A stretch of DNA of 64,000 bases from Occallatibacter gabretensis (GTDB lineage: Bacteria; Acidobacteriota; Terriglobia; Terriglobales; Acidobacteriaceae), in assembly GCF_001449115.1 (NCBI RefSeq), contig NZ_LAIJ01000009.1, forward strand, positions 930,001 through 994,000, in the 5' to 3' direction. Below the pieces are notes generated by a model. That model was given only the letters and a program-made list of their open reading frames with translations. It ran no database searches and had not been told where the DNA came from. Below, piece after piece: positions 23,274 through 32,684 of the stretch (the stretch's first letter is position 1; each line of letters starts with the position of its first letter). Position numbers and translations under genes: made by a program.

Positions 23274-25991
23274 ATGAAGATCTGGCCAGGGTGGGAGCGG
23301 AAGAAGAACGATTTGCGCGAGGAGCTGGATGCGCATCTGCGGATAGCAGTGGAGGAGCGTATGGCAAAGGGTGAACCGTACGAAGAGGCACACGCAGCTG
23401 CGACGCGCGAGATGGGCAATCCTCCGCTGGTGGCGGATGTGACGCGAGCCTCATGGGGATGGCAATGGCTGGAACGCGCGGGACAGGACGTGCGTTATGC
23501 GCTGCGGCAATTGAGGAAAAGTCCCGGCTATACGGCGACGGCGCTGATTACGCTGACGCTGGCTATCGGTGCGAATACGGCGGTCTTCGGGCTGATGTAT
23601 GCGCTGCTGTTGAAGAGCCTGCCCGTAGAACGTCCAGACCGGATGGTACAGTTCGAAATCCAGCTCTATGTGGGCGGCAACGCAAAAGATCGACCATCCG
23701 ACAACGTTTCCGGCAAGATGTATGACGCGCTTTCTGCTCCCTTGCCCGCATCCCTGAACGGACTGTGCGCCTGGGACAGCACGTCCATGAATCTGCGCGA
23801 AGCGAGCGGCACGCGCCCTGTTCCATCGGCACAGGTGACGGGCGGGTGCTTCCGCATGCTAGGAGTTCATGCCGCACTGGGACGGCTGATTGGCGAAGAG
23901 GACGACAAGCCGGGCGGCGGTCCGGAGGGTTACGCCATGGTGCTGGGTTACGACTACTGGCACAGCCATCTGGGCGGCGACCCTAACGTGGTGGGCCGCG
24001 TGCTGGACGTCGAAGGTAAAAAGGGCGTAGTCGTGGGTGTCATGGAGCCGGGCTTTGAGAGCGTCTCTGTCGGCGACCGGCCGTGGATTTACATGCCCTC
24101 CGAGATCGGCGACCGCGAGGACAGGCATGGCTTCGGCTCGTGGAATCGCGTCCTGCTGGGACGGCTGAAGGACGGAGCAACGGTGGCGCAGGTGCTGGCG
24201 CAGTCCGATCCTGTCTATACCGCGTCGCTGAAGGCGGAGAAGGAATTTCACTACTACACGCTGGATTCGAGCGGTGAGTTTGTGCAGGCCAGCGGCGCGC
24301 ATCTTGTCGTAATGCCGGGCCGAACGGGAATCTCGTATCTGCGCGGCGAGTATGCGCAGCCCTTGTATCTCATTGAGGGTCTGGTCGGGCTCTCGCTGCT
24401 GGTGGCCTGTGCGTATCTGGCCAGCCTGGCCGGCACGCGGGCGCTGGCGAGGCGGCGTGAACTGGCGGTGCGCGTGGCCTTGGGCGCAAGCCGAGGCCGT
24501 CTCACGGCTCAGCTCTGCTGGGAGAGCCTGCTGCTGGCGTTCGCGGGAATGGGTTTGGGGCTTTTGTTTGCCTGGGGCACGAGCCGTGCGCTGGTTCGCC
24601 TGATTGAAGAGCGCGGCGATCAGCCGCTGACCATGAACGCCTCTCCGACGGGCTATGTGCTTCTCTTCGCGCTCGGTGTCACTGGCCTGACCGTCCTTCT
24701 TGCCGGGGTGGTTCCGGCGTGGCGCGCCAGCCGCGTAGACCCGGTGCGCGAGATCAAGGAAGGCGAGCTGGAACTGACGGGGCGGCGTCCGCGGCGCATG
24801 GGAAGCTGGCTCGCACCGGTGCAAATCGGGCTTTCGCTGGTGATCGTGGTGATTGCCGCACTGATGTCCACGACGCTGGTGCGGCTGCTGGCGACCAACC
24901 CTGGATTCAGCACCAGCGGCGTGACGTTTACGCGGGCGGACTTTACAGCGCGAGCCGCGCAGGTGAGTAAAGATTCGAACAAGGCTCCTGCATCGCTTTA
25001 CTTGTCGCTGCTCGAAAAAATCCGGCACTCACCCGGCGTGGAGAGCGTAAGTCTGAGCCAGGCACACCAGTTCGGGGGCGCAACGTACCTGCGCCCACTT
25101 TCAGTGCAGCTGCCTTCCGGCGAAGTGCGCCAGAACGGCCACATGCCGAATCTTTCCGTGGGGCCGGATTATTTCCGCACCATGGGAATTCCGCTGGTGG
25201 CGGGCCGCGACTTTACGCCGAATGATAAGGAAGGTGCGCCGAAGGTGTGTATCCTCTCGCGGGCCGCAGCGGAGTTTTTCTTTCCTGGCCAGAACGCTGT
25301 GGGCCAGATGGTCTCGCTGGGCCATGCGATCTCGAAGGGCCCTGACCAGAAGGTGGAGGTCATCGGCGTCGTGGGAGACACGCTCTATAACGGGCTCCGC
25401 GAAAAGGTGCAACCTATCTTTTATGAGCCATTCTTCGGCACAGGCGGCTGGAATCCATATATGGAGTTTTCTGTCCGCAGCCGGAGCACCGCAGAAGGCG
25501 AGACCGCTGTGAAGGAAGCCTTCCGGCAGATTGCGCCGGACGTGCCGCTCTATGAAACGGTCACCATGAGCCAGCTTATGGGCAACGCTGTGGGCCGGGA
25601 GCGCATGGTGGCCGTGCTGGCGGGCTTTTTCGCGGTGCTGACACTGGTGCTTTCGGCGATTGGCATGTATGGGCTGTTGAATTACTCAGTGCTGCGGCGC
25701 AAGCGGGAGATCGGCGTGCGCATGGCGCTGGGTGCTTCGCGCACTGGTGTCGTGCGGCTTGTGGTTCGTGAGGCGCTATGGATGGTTGTGCCGGGGATTC
25801 TGCTGGGCGCTGCAGGGGCATGGGTAGCTTCACGATTTGTGAGGAGCCTGCTGTTTGGCGTGAAGCCGCTGGATCCGTGGGTGCTGGCTGCAAGCGCGGC
25901 GGTGCTGCTCGGAACAGCGGTGCTGGCGTGTCTGCTCCCTGCACGGCGAGCGTCGACGGTGCATCCAATGGAAGCGTTGAGGACTGAGTAG
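23274..25991 (+). CDS. ADOP family permease 3 of 4
   Basis: A 905-residue paralogue starting MKIWPGWERKKNDLREEL, with GGAGG before the ATG at 23274. The first membrane helix (YTATALITLTLAIGANTAVFGLMY) is near 90-113. The central permease block has ALARRRELAVRVALGASRGRLTAQL, and the final one RRKREIGVRMALGASRTGVVRLVVREALWMVVPGILLG. The C-terminal motif is LLPARRASTVHPMEALRTE. It is separated from permease 2 by 78 bases and from permease 4 by a few bases. The exported substrate, if any, cannot be inferred. Confidence 0.93.
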   Translation: MKIWPGWERKKNDLREELDAHLRIAVEERMAKGEPYEEAHAAATREMGNPPLVADVTRASWGWQWLERAGQDVRYALRQLRKSPGYTATALITLTLAIGANTAVFGLMYALLLKSLPVERPDRMVQFEIQLYVGGNAKDRPSDNVSGKMYDALSAPLPASLNGLCAWDSTSMNLREASGTRPVPSAQVTGGCFRMLGVHAALGRLIGEEDDKPGGGPEGYAMVLGYDYWHSHLGGDPNVVGRVLDVEGKKGVVVGVMEPGFESVSVGDRPWIYMPSEIGDREDRHGFGSWNRVLLGRLKDGATVAQVLAQSDPVYTASLKAEKEFHYYTLDSSGEFVQASGAHLVVMPGRTGISYLRGEYAQPLYLIEGLVGLSLLVACAYLASLAGTRALARRRELAVRVALGASRGRLTAQLCWESLLLAFAGMGLGLLFAWGTSRALVRLIEERGDQPLTMNASPTGYVLLFALGVTGLTVLLAGVVPAWRASRVDPVREIKEGELELTGRRPRRMGSWLAPVQIGLSLVIVVIAALMSTTLVRLLATNPGFSTSGVTFTRADFTARAAQVSKDSNKAPASLYLSLLEKIRHSPGVESVSLSQAHQFGGATYLRPLSVQLPSGEVRQNGHMPNLSVGPDYFRTMGIPLVAGRDFTPNDKEGAPKVCILSRAAAEFFFPGQNAVGQMVSLGHAISKGPDQKVEVIGVVGDTLYNGLREKVQPIFYEPFFGTGGWNPYMEFSVRSRSTAEGETAVKEAFRQIAPDVPLYETVTMSQLMGNAVGRERMVAVLAGFFAVLTLVLSAIGMYGLLNYSVLRRKREIGVRMALGASRTGVVRLVVREALWMVVPGILLGAAGAWVASRFVRSLLFGVKPLDPWVLAASAAVLLGTAVLACLLPARRASTVHPMEALRTE

Positions 25992-26014
25992 CGGGAATGG
26001 CTAGAGGTGAGCGT

Positions 26015-28630
26015 ATGAAGTTTTGGCCTGCGTGGGAACGGCGTAAGGACGAGCTGCATGAGGAGCTCGAAGCGCATCTGCGAATTGCAGTGGGGGAGCG
26101 CATGGCTCGCGGGGAATCGCGTGAAGAAGCGCGCGCGGCGGCGATGCGCGAGCTGGGGAATTCTGCACTTGTGGCCGATGTAACACGCTCGAAGTGGGGA
26201 TGGCAGTGGCTGGAGCGCATCGCGCAGGATGTGCGTTACGCGCTGCGGGGAATCCTGCGGAGACCGGCGTTTGCGTTGATTGTCATTGTGACGCTGGCAG
26301 TAGGAATCGGCGCGAATACAGCGATCTTCAGCGCGGTGTATGCGGTGCTGCTGAAGCCTCTGCCGTTTCCTCATGGTGAGCGGATGACAGTGTTGGGCGA
26401 GTCCTCTGGACAGGCCGAAGGAATCAGCGTGACGTGGCTCAACTTCGATCACTGGCGGAAAGAAAATCATTCCTTTGAAGGGATGGCCGGCTATGAATCC
26501 GACGACCTGACGCTGACTGGGCGCGGGCAGGCAGTACTGACACATGCCGCTATGGTGACGAGCGAGTTTTTTCCGCTAACCGGAGTGCGGCCTGTGATGG
26601 GGCGGCTGCTGACTGCAAGCGACAGCGAGCCACAGGCGCCTGAGACGGTGGTCGTGACGCAGGCTTTCTGGAAACGGGCTCTAGGAGCTGACCCGCAGAT
26701 CGTAGGCAAGACGCTGATCCTGAATGGCACAGCGCATATCGTCGTGGGTGTGCTGGCGCGCGAGCCGGGTTTCTTTCTGCGGGGCGTCGACTATTACCTG
26801 CCGTATCGGCCTTCGCCGAAGCAGCTTTCAATGCGCGATTCGCATGGGTCATTGCGTGCGCTGGCGCTGCTCAGGACCGGAGTGACTCTCGGGGCGGCGC
26901 GGGCGGACATTAACACCATCATGGAGCGGCTGGCGAAGGCAGATCCAGGGCCGGAAGATGATCATCGTGTCCATGCTGAGTTTGTGACCGAAGAGCGAAC
27001 AGGCGATGTGCAGCATGTCTTTAGGCTGCTGATGGGCGCGGTGGCGCTGGTGCTGGCGCTGGTGTGTGCGAATATCGGAAGCCTGCTGCTGATCCGAATG
27101 ACGGAGCGGGCGCGGGAGATGGCGATCCGGAGTGCGATTGGCGCAGGGCGAGGGCGGATAGCACGGCAACTGCTGACCGAAACTCTGCTGATTACGCTCA
27201 TCGGTGGCACATGCGGTGTGGCTCTGGCAGCCGCAGGGCTACAGGTGATGAAGGCTCTGGGTCCGAAGCATATTCCGCGGCTGATGGAAGCGAGCCTGGA
27301 TGTCCCGGTACTTCTGTTTACTGCAGGACTGACGGTGGCTGTGGGTCTGGTGTGCGCGCTGGCCCCGGTGCTGGGTGCGCGCCGGGCGAATCTCTCGCTG
27401 GTGTTGAAGGAGGGCAGTGCGGGCGCGGGCAGTGGAAGGATTGGACACGTCTTCCGTGGCGGACTGGTGGCGGCAGAAGTAGCGGTAGCGCTGGTGCTGC
27501 TGTTTACCTCGGGCCTGCTGCTGCGCAGCCTGGTGGCTGCTGAGAACGTGGATCCGGGCTTTCAGCCGGATCATCTGCTGGCGATGGAGCTGCAGTTGCC
27601 GGATGGGCGATACAAGACCGACGCTTCAGTTCTCGATTTCTATGCGCGGCTGGAAGCTGCGCTGAAGGCACAGCCCGGCATCACCTCTGCCGGCGCGGTG
27701 AGCTGTCCTCCGGCAGGCGGCGATTGCGGCGATTATTGGTACTCCATTGTGGAGCGGCCTGCACCGCGCCGCGAGGATGTTCCGCTCTCGCTCTTCAATA
27801 TTGCCGATGCGAATTATTTCCAGACGGCTGAGATGCGTGTAATTGCCGGACGCGGAATCACGGAGCAGGACAAAGCCGGAGGGCCGGCAGTGGCCGTGAT
27901 TAACGAAACGATGGCTCACACGTGGTGGAAGGATGCCCGATCCGCGCTGGGCCAGCACATCAAATGGGGCGGTCCGTACAACGATGGAGCAGTGATGGAG
28001 ATTGTCGGCGTGGTGGGTGACGTGCCGCAGTTTGGCCTGGATGGCGAGCATGTGTCGGCGGTATATAGTCCCGCGGGGCAGCGCGTCAGCTCCGCTATGG
28101 TGGTGATGATGCGCACCAGTGGCGACTCGACTGCAATGGCGGCTAGCGTGCGGCGTGTGGTGGCGGCAATGGACAGCAATGTTCCTGTGCAATCGCTGAA
28201 GACCACTGAAGAATGGCTTGGAGCTTCGCTGGCTCAGCGGCGGTTCATTACGCTGCTGCTGGCTCTGTTTGCAGGTATCGCAGTGATCCTTGCGGCGATT
28301 GGCTGCTACGGAGTTCTCAACGCGTGGGTGACCAGCCGGCGGCAGGAGATTGCAATCCGCATGGCAATGGGCGCGGGAACAATGGCGATTTTGCGGAGAA
28401 TGGGCAGGCAGGCTGCGGTGCTGGGCGCAATTGGGCTGGCAGTAGGACTGGCTGCGAGTTGGGGCGCGGCACGGTGGGTGGAGAGCTTAGTCTTCGGTGT
28501 TTCGGTACATGATCTTGTTGTGCTGGGAATAGCGGCGGCGGGTGCGCTGCTGATCGTGGTGCTGGCTGCTGCTGTTCCGCTATGGCGGGCGACGCAGGTG
28601 GACCCGATGGAGACACTGCACGAGGTGTGA
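26015..28630 (+). CDS. ADOP family permease 4 of 4
   Basis: The last paralogue, 871 residues from the ATG at 26015. That start is chosen over one 18 bases earlier because GAGGTGAG precedes it and the product then begins MKFWPAWERRKDEL like its siblings. The first helix (FALIVIVTLAVGIGANTAIFSAVYAVLL), central block (TERAREMAIRSAIGAGRGRIARQL) and final block (RRQEIAIRMAMGAGTMAILRRMGRQAAV) are intact. The C-terminal motif is degenerate (VPLWRATQVDPMETLHEV against PARRAxxVDP in the others). The 3' 300 bases are overlapped by an open frame of the convergent gene. Confidence 0.92.
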   Translation: MKFWPAWERRKDELHEELEAHLRIAVGERMARGESREEARAAAMRELGNSALVADVTRSKWGWQWLERIAQDVRYALRGILRRPAFALIVIVTLAVGIGANTAIFSAVYAVLLKPLPFPHGERMTVLGESSGQAEGISVTWLNFDHWRKENHSFEGMAGYESDDLTLTGRGQAVLTHAAMVTSEFFPLTGVRPVMGRLLTASDSEPQAPETVVVTQAFWKRALGADPQIVGKTLILNGTAHIVVGVLAREPGFFLRGVDYYLPYRPSPKQLSMRDSHGSLRALALLRTGVTLGAARADINTIMERLAKADPGPEDDHRVHAEFVTEERTGDVQHVFRLLMGAVALVLALVCANIGSLLLIRMTERAREMAIRSAIGAGRGRIARQLLTETLLITLIGGTCGVALAAAGLQVMKALGPKHIPRLMEASLDVPVLLFTAGLTVAVGLVCALAPVLGARRANLSLVLKEGSAGAGSGRIGHVFRGGLVAAEVAVALVLLFTSGLLLRSLVAAENVDPGFQPDHLLAMELQLPDGRYKTDASVLDFYARLEAALKAQPGITSAGAVSCPPAGGDCGDYWYSIVERPAPRREDVPLSLFNIADANYFQTAEMRVIAGRGITEQDKAGGPAVAVINETMAHTWWKDARSALGQHIKWGGPYNDGAVMEIVGVVGDVPQFGLDGEHVSAVYSPAGQRVSSAMVVMMRTSGDSTAMAASVRRVVAAMDSNVPVQSLKTTEEWLGASLAQRRFITLLLALFAGIAVILAAIGCYGVLNAWVTSRRQEIAIRMAMGAGTMAILRRMGRQAAVLGAIGLAVGLAASWGAARWVESLVFGVSVHDLVVLGIAAAGALLIVVLAAAVPLWRATQVDPMETLHEV

Positions 28631-29466
28631 GCGGCGCCGGATTCAGTTCGGGGATTGAGCCCCGTGGCAGCGGAGGTGGCGGCGGACTGGATAGAAGCGT
28701 CTTTGCTGTGCGCCGCGACGTAGCCGAGCGATTGCCGCACCCTTTCCGCGAAGGCCATGTTATGCGCGCGCCTGGCTTCAAGGCCGATGGCATTAAGAGA
28801 TTGGACGCCGTGAAGCGCAACTGATGACGTGCCGGCGTTGGCGGCGGAGACCGTGATGTTCTGAAGGGCTTCGACAGAGGCATCGGGGGCTTTTGCGGAC
28901 GCGGACTGGATCTGGTTGATGGCCTGCTTGGAGTTGTTAACCACCTGATTCTTGGCTTCAGTATCGCTGTTGGCCGTCGCATTAAGCGCCTGCGTAACAA
29001 GCGGAGTGGTCTGCTGCACGGCATTGGTGAGCTGCTGAACACTACCGGTTGCATTGGCCTGCTGCACAAGCTGGGTTTGAGATCCTACCTGATCGGATTG
29101 CGACGTAGCGTTGAGATTTCCCACCATGCGGACGCCGGATGCGATGACGGGCTGCCAGCAGAGGCCGCAGAGGCTGGCGAAGACGTAGGTCTTGATTGCG
29201 GAAGTGTCAGAAGCGGTGAGCACATAAACGCCGATGGCTGCAGCGAATGCACCAAGGAACATGAGCGCAGGAATGGTCCAGAAGCCTGCATTTCCAGGGA
29301 GCGGCGATGTCGCGGTGACCTTCGCGATCACCCAGAAGAGAAATCCACCAATGGCGCCGGCTGCAACGATGGCAAGAAGGCGCAGAATACTGGCGCGGCT
29401 GATGCCTTCATCGACTGAGGCCACTGCGGGCTTGAGCGAGATGGCCGGATTCTGTGGAGTTGCCAT
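28306..29466 (-). CDS. membrane-anchored protein with a C-terminal antisense extension
   Basis: From the ATG at 29466 (GAGG site upstream) the product is 386 residues. Residues about 1-100 contain three hydrophobic helices (LLAIVAAGAIGGFLFWVIAKV, IPALMFLGAFAAAIGVYVLT, a third near KTYVFASLCGLCW). Residues 110-260 are a polar, Gln/Asn/Ala-rich helical region (VQQLTNAVQQTTPLVTQALN) typical of a coiled coil. The final 110 or so residues lie antisense to the end of ADOP permease 4 and are low-complexity Ala/Pro/Ser/Arg, as expected of a shadow translation. The functional protein probably ends near 28630, so the stop codon may have been lost. No family recognised. Confidence 0.6.
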   Translation of the reverse strand: MATPQNPAISLKPAVASVDEGISRASILRLLAIVAAGAIGGFLFWVIAKVTATSPLPGNAGFWTIPALMFLGAFAAAIGVYVLTASDTSAIKTYVFASLCGLCWQPVIASGVRMVGNLNATSQSDQVGSQTQLVQQANATGSVQQLTNAVQQTTPLVTQALNATANSDTEAKNQVVNNSKQAINQIQSASAKAPDASVEALQNITVSAANAGTSSVALHGVQSLNAIGLEARRAHNMAFAERVRQSLGYVAAHSKDASIQSAATSAATGLNPRTESGAAHTSCSVSIGSTCVARHSGTAAASTTISSAPAAAIPSTTRSCTETPKTKLSTHRAAPQLAASPTASPIAPSTAACLPILRKIAIVPAPIAMRIAISCRRLVTHALRTP

Positions 29467-29596
29467 GACGACCTCTAAGGAACTGCGCGCTTCGTGAGTC
29501 TCCAAAAAGAAGGTGACTCGCGTGGGGAAATCGTATCAGGACTGGCGGTCGAGGCAAAGGCACATGAGGTTAGCTAGGAAGTGTGGATCAGCAGGG

Positions 29597-30385
29597 TTAA
29601 TCGAGTAGCTCGGCGATGGCCGCGCGGAGCTTTTCTGTGAGCGCATCGGCATCACGGATAGTGAGGCCGTCCGTCGGGATGGGCGTGCCGGCACGAAGCG
29701 TCAGCGGGCCTGGATAAAAGTGCTTGGTGTGGATGGGCAGGAGATCATAAACGCCACTGAGCGCGATGGGAACGAGTGGGACCTGGGCGCGGATAGCCAG
29801 AAAAGCCGCGCCGGATAGAAAGGTCTGCAGCGTGCCGTCCGGTGTGCGCGAGCCCTCTGGAAAGACGAAGAGATTCATGCCGGCGCGCAGGGCGGCGGCG
29901 GCTTTGCCCAGGCTTGAAAGCGTGGCGCGTGGGTTCTCGGTATTGATGGGCATTTGGCCTGAGCGGGCGAGATACCAGCCGATGAAGGGCAGCGACCAGA
30001 GCTCCTTTTTGGCCAGAATGCGGAACTGAAAAGGCAGTGAAGCGAAGACCACCGGCGTGTCCATATACGAAGTATGGTTTGAGGCGTAGACGGCGACGGG
30101 GTTGGCAAGAAGGTTCTCGCGGCCAAGCACGGTGAGACGCGCGCCGGAAGCTAACAGCGATAGCCGAGCCCAGAGACGCGCGATGCAATGCTGTGTGCGG
30201 CCGGTCTTTGCAAAGAGCGACGCGATGAGAGCAGCGGATCCGCAGATCGCTGTAACGAGGAAGAAGATTGGGGCCTGAACAACGTTGGTGATGAAACGGT
30301 TTTTGAGAGGCAGAGGATCAGGGGGACGAAGTGACCGCCGAGGTAATTTCTCCTGAGATGCCTCGGATTGGGTCTGCAAAGTCAT
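29597..30385 (-). CDS. plsC: 1-acyl-sn-glycerol-3-phosphate acyltransferase
   Basis: A 262-residue PlsC-family acyltransferase that adds the second acyl chain to lysophosphatidic acid at the inner membrane. The catalytic H-x4-D box is His104/Asp109 in SNHTSYMD, and the substrate-binding FPEGSR is at 175-180. A hydrophobic helix near 36-57 anchors it, and an N-terminal proline/basic segment precedes it. The ATG overlaps the folC stop as ATGA, so the two are translationally coupled; the pairing of lipid and folate enzymes looks like an operon of convenience. Confidence 0.92.
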   Translation of the reverse strand: MTLQTQSEASQEKLPRRSLRPPDPLPLKNRFITNVVQAPIFFLVTAICGSAALIASLFAKTGRTQHCIARLWARLSLLASGARLTVLGRENLLANPVAVYASNHTSYMDTPVVFASLPFQFRILAKKELWSLPFIGWYLARSGQMPINTENPRATLSSLGKAAAALRAGMNLFVFPEGSRTPDGTLQTFLSGAAFLAIRAQVPLVPIALSGVYDLLPIHTKHFYPGPLTLRAGTPIPTDGLTIRDADALTEKLRAAIAELLD

Positions 30386-31740
30386 TGTGCGCCCTGCTCA
30401 AGGAGCAGCTTACGCGCCTCACCCACTAAATACACTGATCCAGAAACTACGATTGGCGCGCCGTCGGCGTGTTGCTGGGCAAAGCTCAATGCTTCTAGGA
30501 CGGTTTCAGCGGCGTGAGCCGGGGTTCCTGTCTGCTCGGCTGCTGCCAGCAGCTCCTGCATGGGTGTGGCGCGCAGACTGGCGATAGGCGAAAAGACTAT
30601 CTGGTCAAAGATCGGGAAGAGAATCTGGGCGAGCTCGGCGAGAGGCTTGTCTTTAAGGCAGGAAAAGATTATTGTGCGCGGAGCCGGATCGATCTCGCGC
30701 AGACTTGCCCTTAAAGCCCATGCGCCGGCGGGATTATGCGCAACGTCAACAACCCATTGTGTGCCGTGTGCGGAAATCGACTCAAGCCGGCCGGGCCAGC
30801 GAGTATTGCGGATGCCGGCGGCAATGGATCCCGGCGTAACAGGCAGGCCGTAATTCGTTGCGAGCTCGACTGCGGCGGCAATAGCAAGCGCAATGTTGCG
30901 CTGCTGGTGCGGGCCATGGAGCGGGGAAGCGACTTCGATCTCCTCGTTCAGAACTTCGACGGGGTAGGTGTCGCCGGCATTCATTGTCGGCATGTAGGGG
31001 GTAGCGCTGACACCGCGGACGTTGAGAGAGACGGCAATTTTGCCAAGGACCTGGTTGGCCTCAGGATGCTGTGGCAGAGTAACGAGCGTGCCGTTGGGGC
31101 GCAGAATGCCGGCTTTTTCGCGGGTGATATCCGTGATCGTGGGACCGAGCCACTCCATGTGGTCGAGCGAGATGTCCGTAATAACAGACAGGAGCGGATC
31201 AACGATATTCGTCGCATCGAGGCGTCCACCTATGCCAACTTCAAGGACTGCGATTTCGACGGCCTCTTCCGCAAAATGGAGGAAGGCCATGGCGGTGAGA
31301 GTCTCAAAAAAGCTTGGGAGCTGCGCAAGTGCGCCTGAGAGGACGAGTTGCTGCGCGCTATCGTGGACTTGGAAATAGCGGCGGCCAAAGGCGTCGTCCG
31401 AGATGTCGAGAAGCCTGTTTTCTGCGCCTGCTGCCCCGGGGCCGCTGATCTTGATCCGCTCGTTGGGGCGTTCAAGGTGAGGCGAAGTATAGAGCCCAAC
31501 TCGCGGTCCCGAGCTTTGGAGAATCGATGCAAGAGTGGCCGCAGTTGAGCCTTTACCGTTGGTGCCGGCAATCAGAACTGAGCGGAATTTCTTGTGCGGA
31601 TCGCCGAGAGCTTCGAGGAGGATGCGGATCTCGTCGAGCGAAAACTTACGGCGCGGCGTGCCTGGCTGCGTGTGCAGTTCGGGCGCCATACGGTTGAGTT
31701 CGGCTATAGCTTGCGAATATGGGGCTGTCGCGTAAGACAT
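30382..31740 (-). CDS. folC: bifunctional folylpolyglutamate/dihydrofolate synthase
   Basis: A 452-residue Mur-ligase-family enzyme. The ATP loop GTNGKGS is at 59-65, followed by LYTSPHLERPNERIKI, then FFETLTAMAFLHFA, LEVGIGGRLDATNIV and DISLDHMEWLG, all FolC hallmarks. The central domain ends with DVAHNPAGAWALRASL, the C-terminal domain signature. It adds glutamate to dihydropteroate and to folates. It lies between a hypothetical gene (38 bases upstream) and plsC (four-base overlap). Confidence 0.95.
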   Translation of the reverse strand: MSYATAPYSQAIAELNRMAPELHTQPGTPRRKFSLDEIRILLEALGDPHKKFRSVLIAGTNGKGSTAATLASILQSSGPRVGLYTSPHLERPNERIKISGPGAAGAENRLLDISDDAFGRRYFQVHDSAQQLVLSGALAQLPSFFETLTAMAFLHFAEEAVEIAVLEVGIGGRLDATNIVDPLLSVITDISLDHMEWLGPTITDITREKAGILRPNGTLVTLPQHPEANQVLGKIAVSLNVRGVSATPYMPTMNAGDTYPVEVLNEEIEVASPLHGPHQQRNIALAIAAAVELATNYGLPVTPGSIAAGIRNTRWPGRLESISAHGTQWVVDVAHNPAGAWALRASLREIDPAPRTIIFSCLKDKPLAELAQILFPIFDQIVFSPIASLRATPMQELLAAAEQTGTPAHAAETVLEALSFAQQHADGAPIVVSGSVYLVGEARKLLLEQGAQ

Positions 31741-31778
31741 GGAAACTTAAGTATAAAAGCCGGGGTCAGGGAACAGGC

Positions 31779-32684
31779 TCAGAGCAGAATTTCGAGCGCA
31801 CGTCGCGCGTCCTGCAGGCATTGGCGGGATTCAGCTTCGCTGAGCAGGCCCTGGTGGACAGCCTTGCGGCCGACATCGTTGACTCGATTGGCCGCCTTGA
31901 GGAAAGCAGGGTCGATACCGGTGAGCTGAAGGTTGTTATTGACCTCGTGGAGCAGATTGCCGAGGGTGGGCGTGGAACGGTAGCGGCGTGCGACCAGATG
32001 AGCGAGATCGGAGGGAAGCTTCTGCTTCACGGCTTCCTCCACGACCGACCGGCACATCACCGCGCAAGCTGTGTAGAGGCCGTAGAAGTAGCACCGAGTG
32101 GCCTCATCGAGATAGCTGTCTGCTTCCTCGGATGCCGGTGAGGCAACGACGCACTCGCGCAGATGCGTGGCGCGCGCGGTTGCGGGTTCGATGAGCGCGA
32201 TCAGCTCAAAAGCAATGGCTGCGCGGAGCAGGTTGTTCTCGTGCGTATCGAGCGCTCGCTGAATCTCCTGCCAGGCGGGAACCTGCTCGGACTCACCAGC
32301 TGCGAGAAGGCGGGTAAGATGCGTGAGGCGCTGGCGCGCGTGCAGAATAAAGCCCTGGTGCATCTCATGCGCTAGCGACTGCCAACCCGCAATGAAACCT
32401 GCAGGGTCCCGGCGGAAATGTGCGGCCATCTCCTGATACGCCACCGCGGGCAGAACTTTCTCAAGCTCCGCGAAGCGCCCGGTGCGGGCAAGCTCTGAGA
32501 TAGCATGGCAGAACTCGCGGCCCGGGGCATCTGCCTGCGTCTGGCGTAGAAGCTCCTCTTCGAGATTTGGAATGGAGATAGGCATGGGGCTGGCCATCGA
32601 GATTGGCATCTGTGGCAACTGCGCCTTCGGCGCATGTGGCATTGCCTCTAGTTTGAGATGGAATATGTATTTCCGGTATCTCAA
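31779..32684 (-). CDS. hypothetical protein with a DUF4145/HEPN-like C-terminal domain
   Basis: Up to 301 residues; the true start is uncertain (candidate ATG codons at 32684, 32642, 32609 and 32585, none with a good ribosome site). The C-terminal half has the pattern EADSYLDEATRCYFYGLYTACAVMCRSVVEEAVKQKL and later AANRVNDVGRKAVH and ESRQCLQDARRALEIL. This resembles the helical DUF4145/HEPN-type fold, whose members are often RNases or accessory proteins. The first 50 residues are Pro/Met/Ser-rich and probably disordered or not translated. It is the first gene of the unit with folC and plsC. Confidence 0.65.
   Translation of the reverse strand: MRYRKYIFHLKLEAMPHAPKAQLPQMPISMASPMPISIPNLEEELLRQTQADAPGREFCHAISELARTGRFAELEKVLPAVAYQEMAAHFRRDPAGFIAGWQSLAHEMHQGFILHARQRLTHLTRLLAAGESEQVPAWQEIQRALDTHENNLLRAAIAFELIALIEPATARATHLRECVVASPASEEADSYLDEATRCYFYGLYTACAVMCRSVVEEAVKQKLPSDLAHLVARRYRSTPTLGNLLHEVNNNLQLTGIDPAFLKAANRVNDVGRKAVHQGLLSEAESRQCLQDARRALEILL
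32614..32633 (+). repeat. 20-base direct repeat, copy 1
   Basis: GGCAACTGCGCCTTCGGCGC recurs exactly at 33286-33305. Its second half GCGCC-TTC-GGCGC can form a small hairpin. The two copies frame the gene-poor region before dnaN. Confidence 0.75.
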
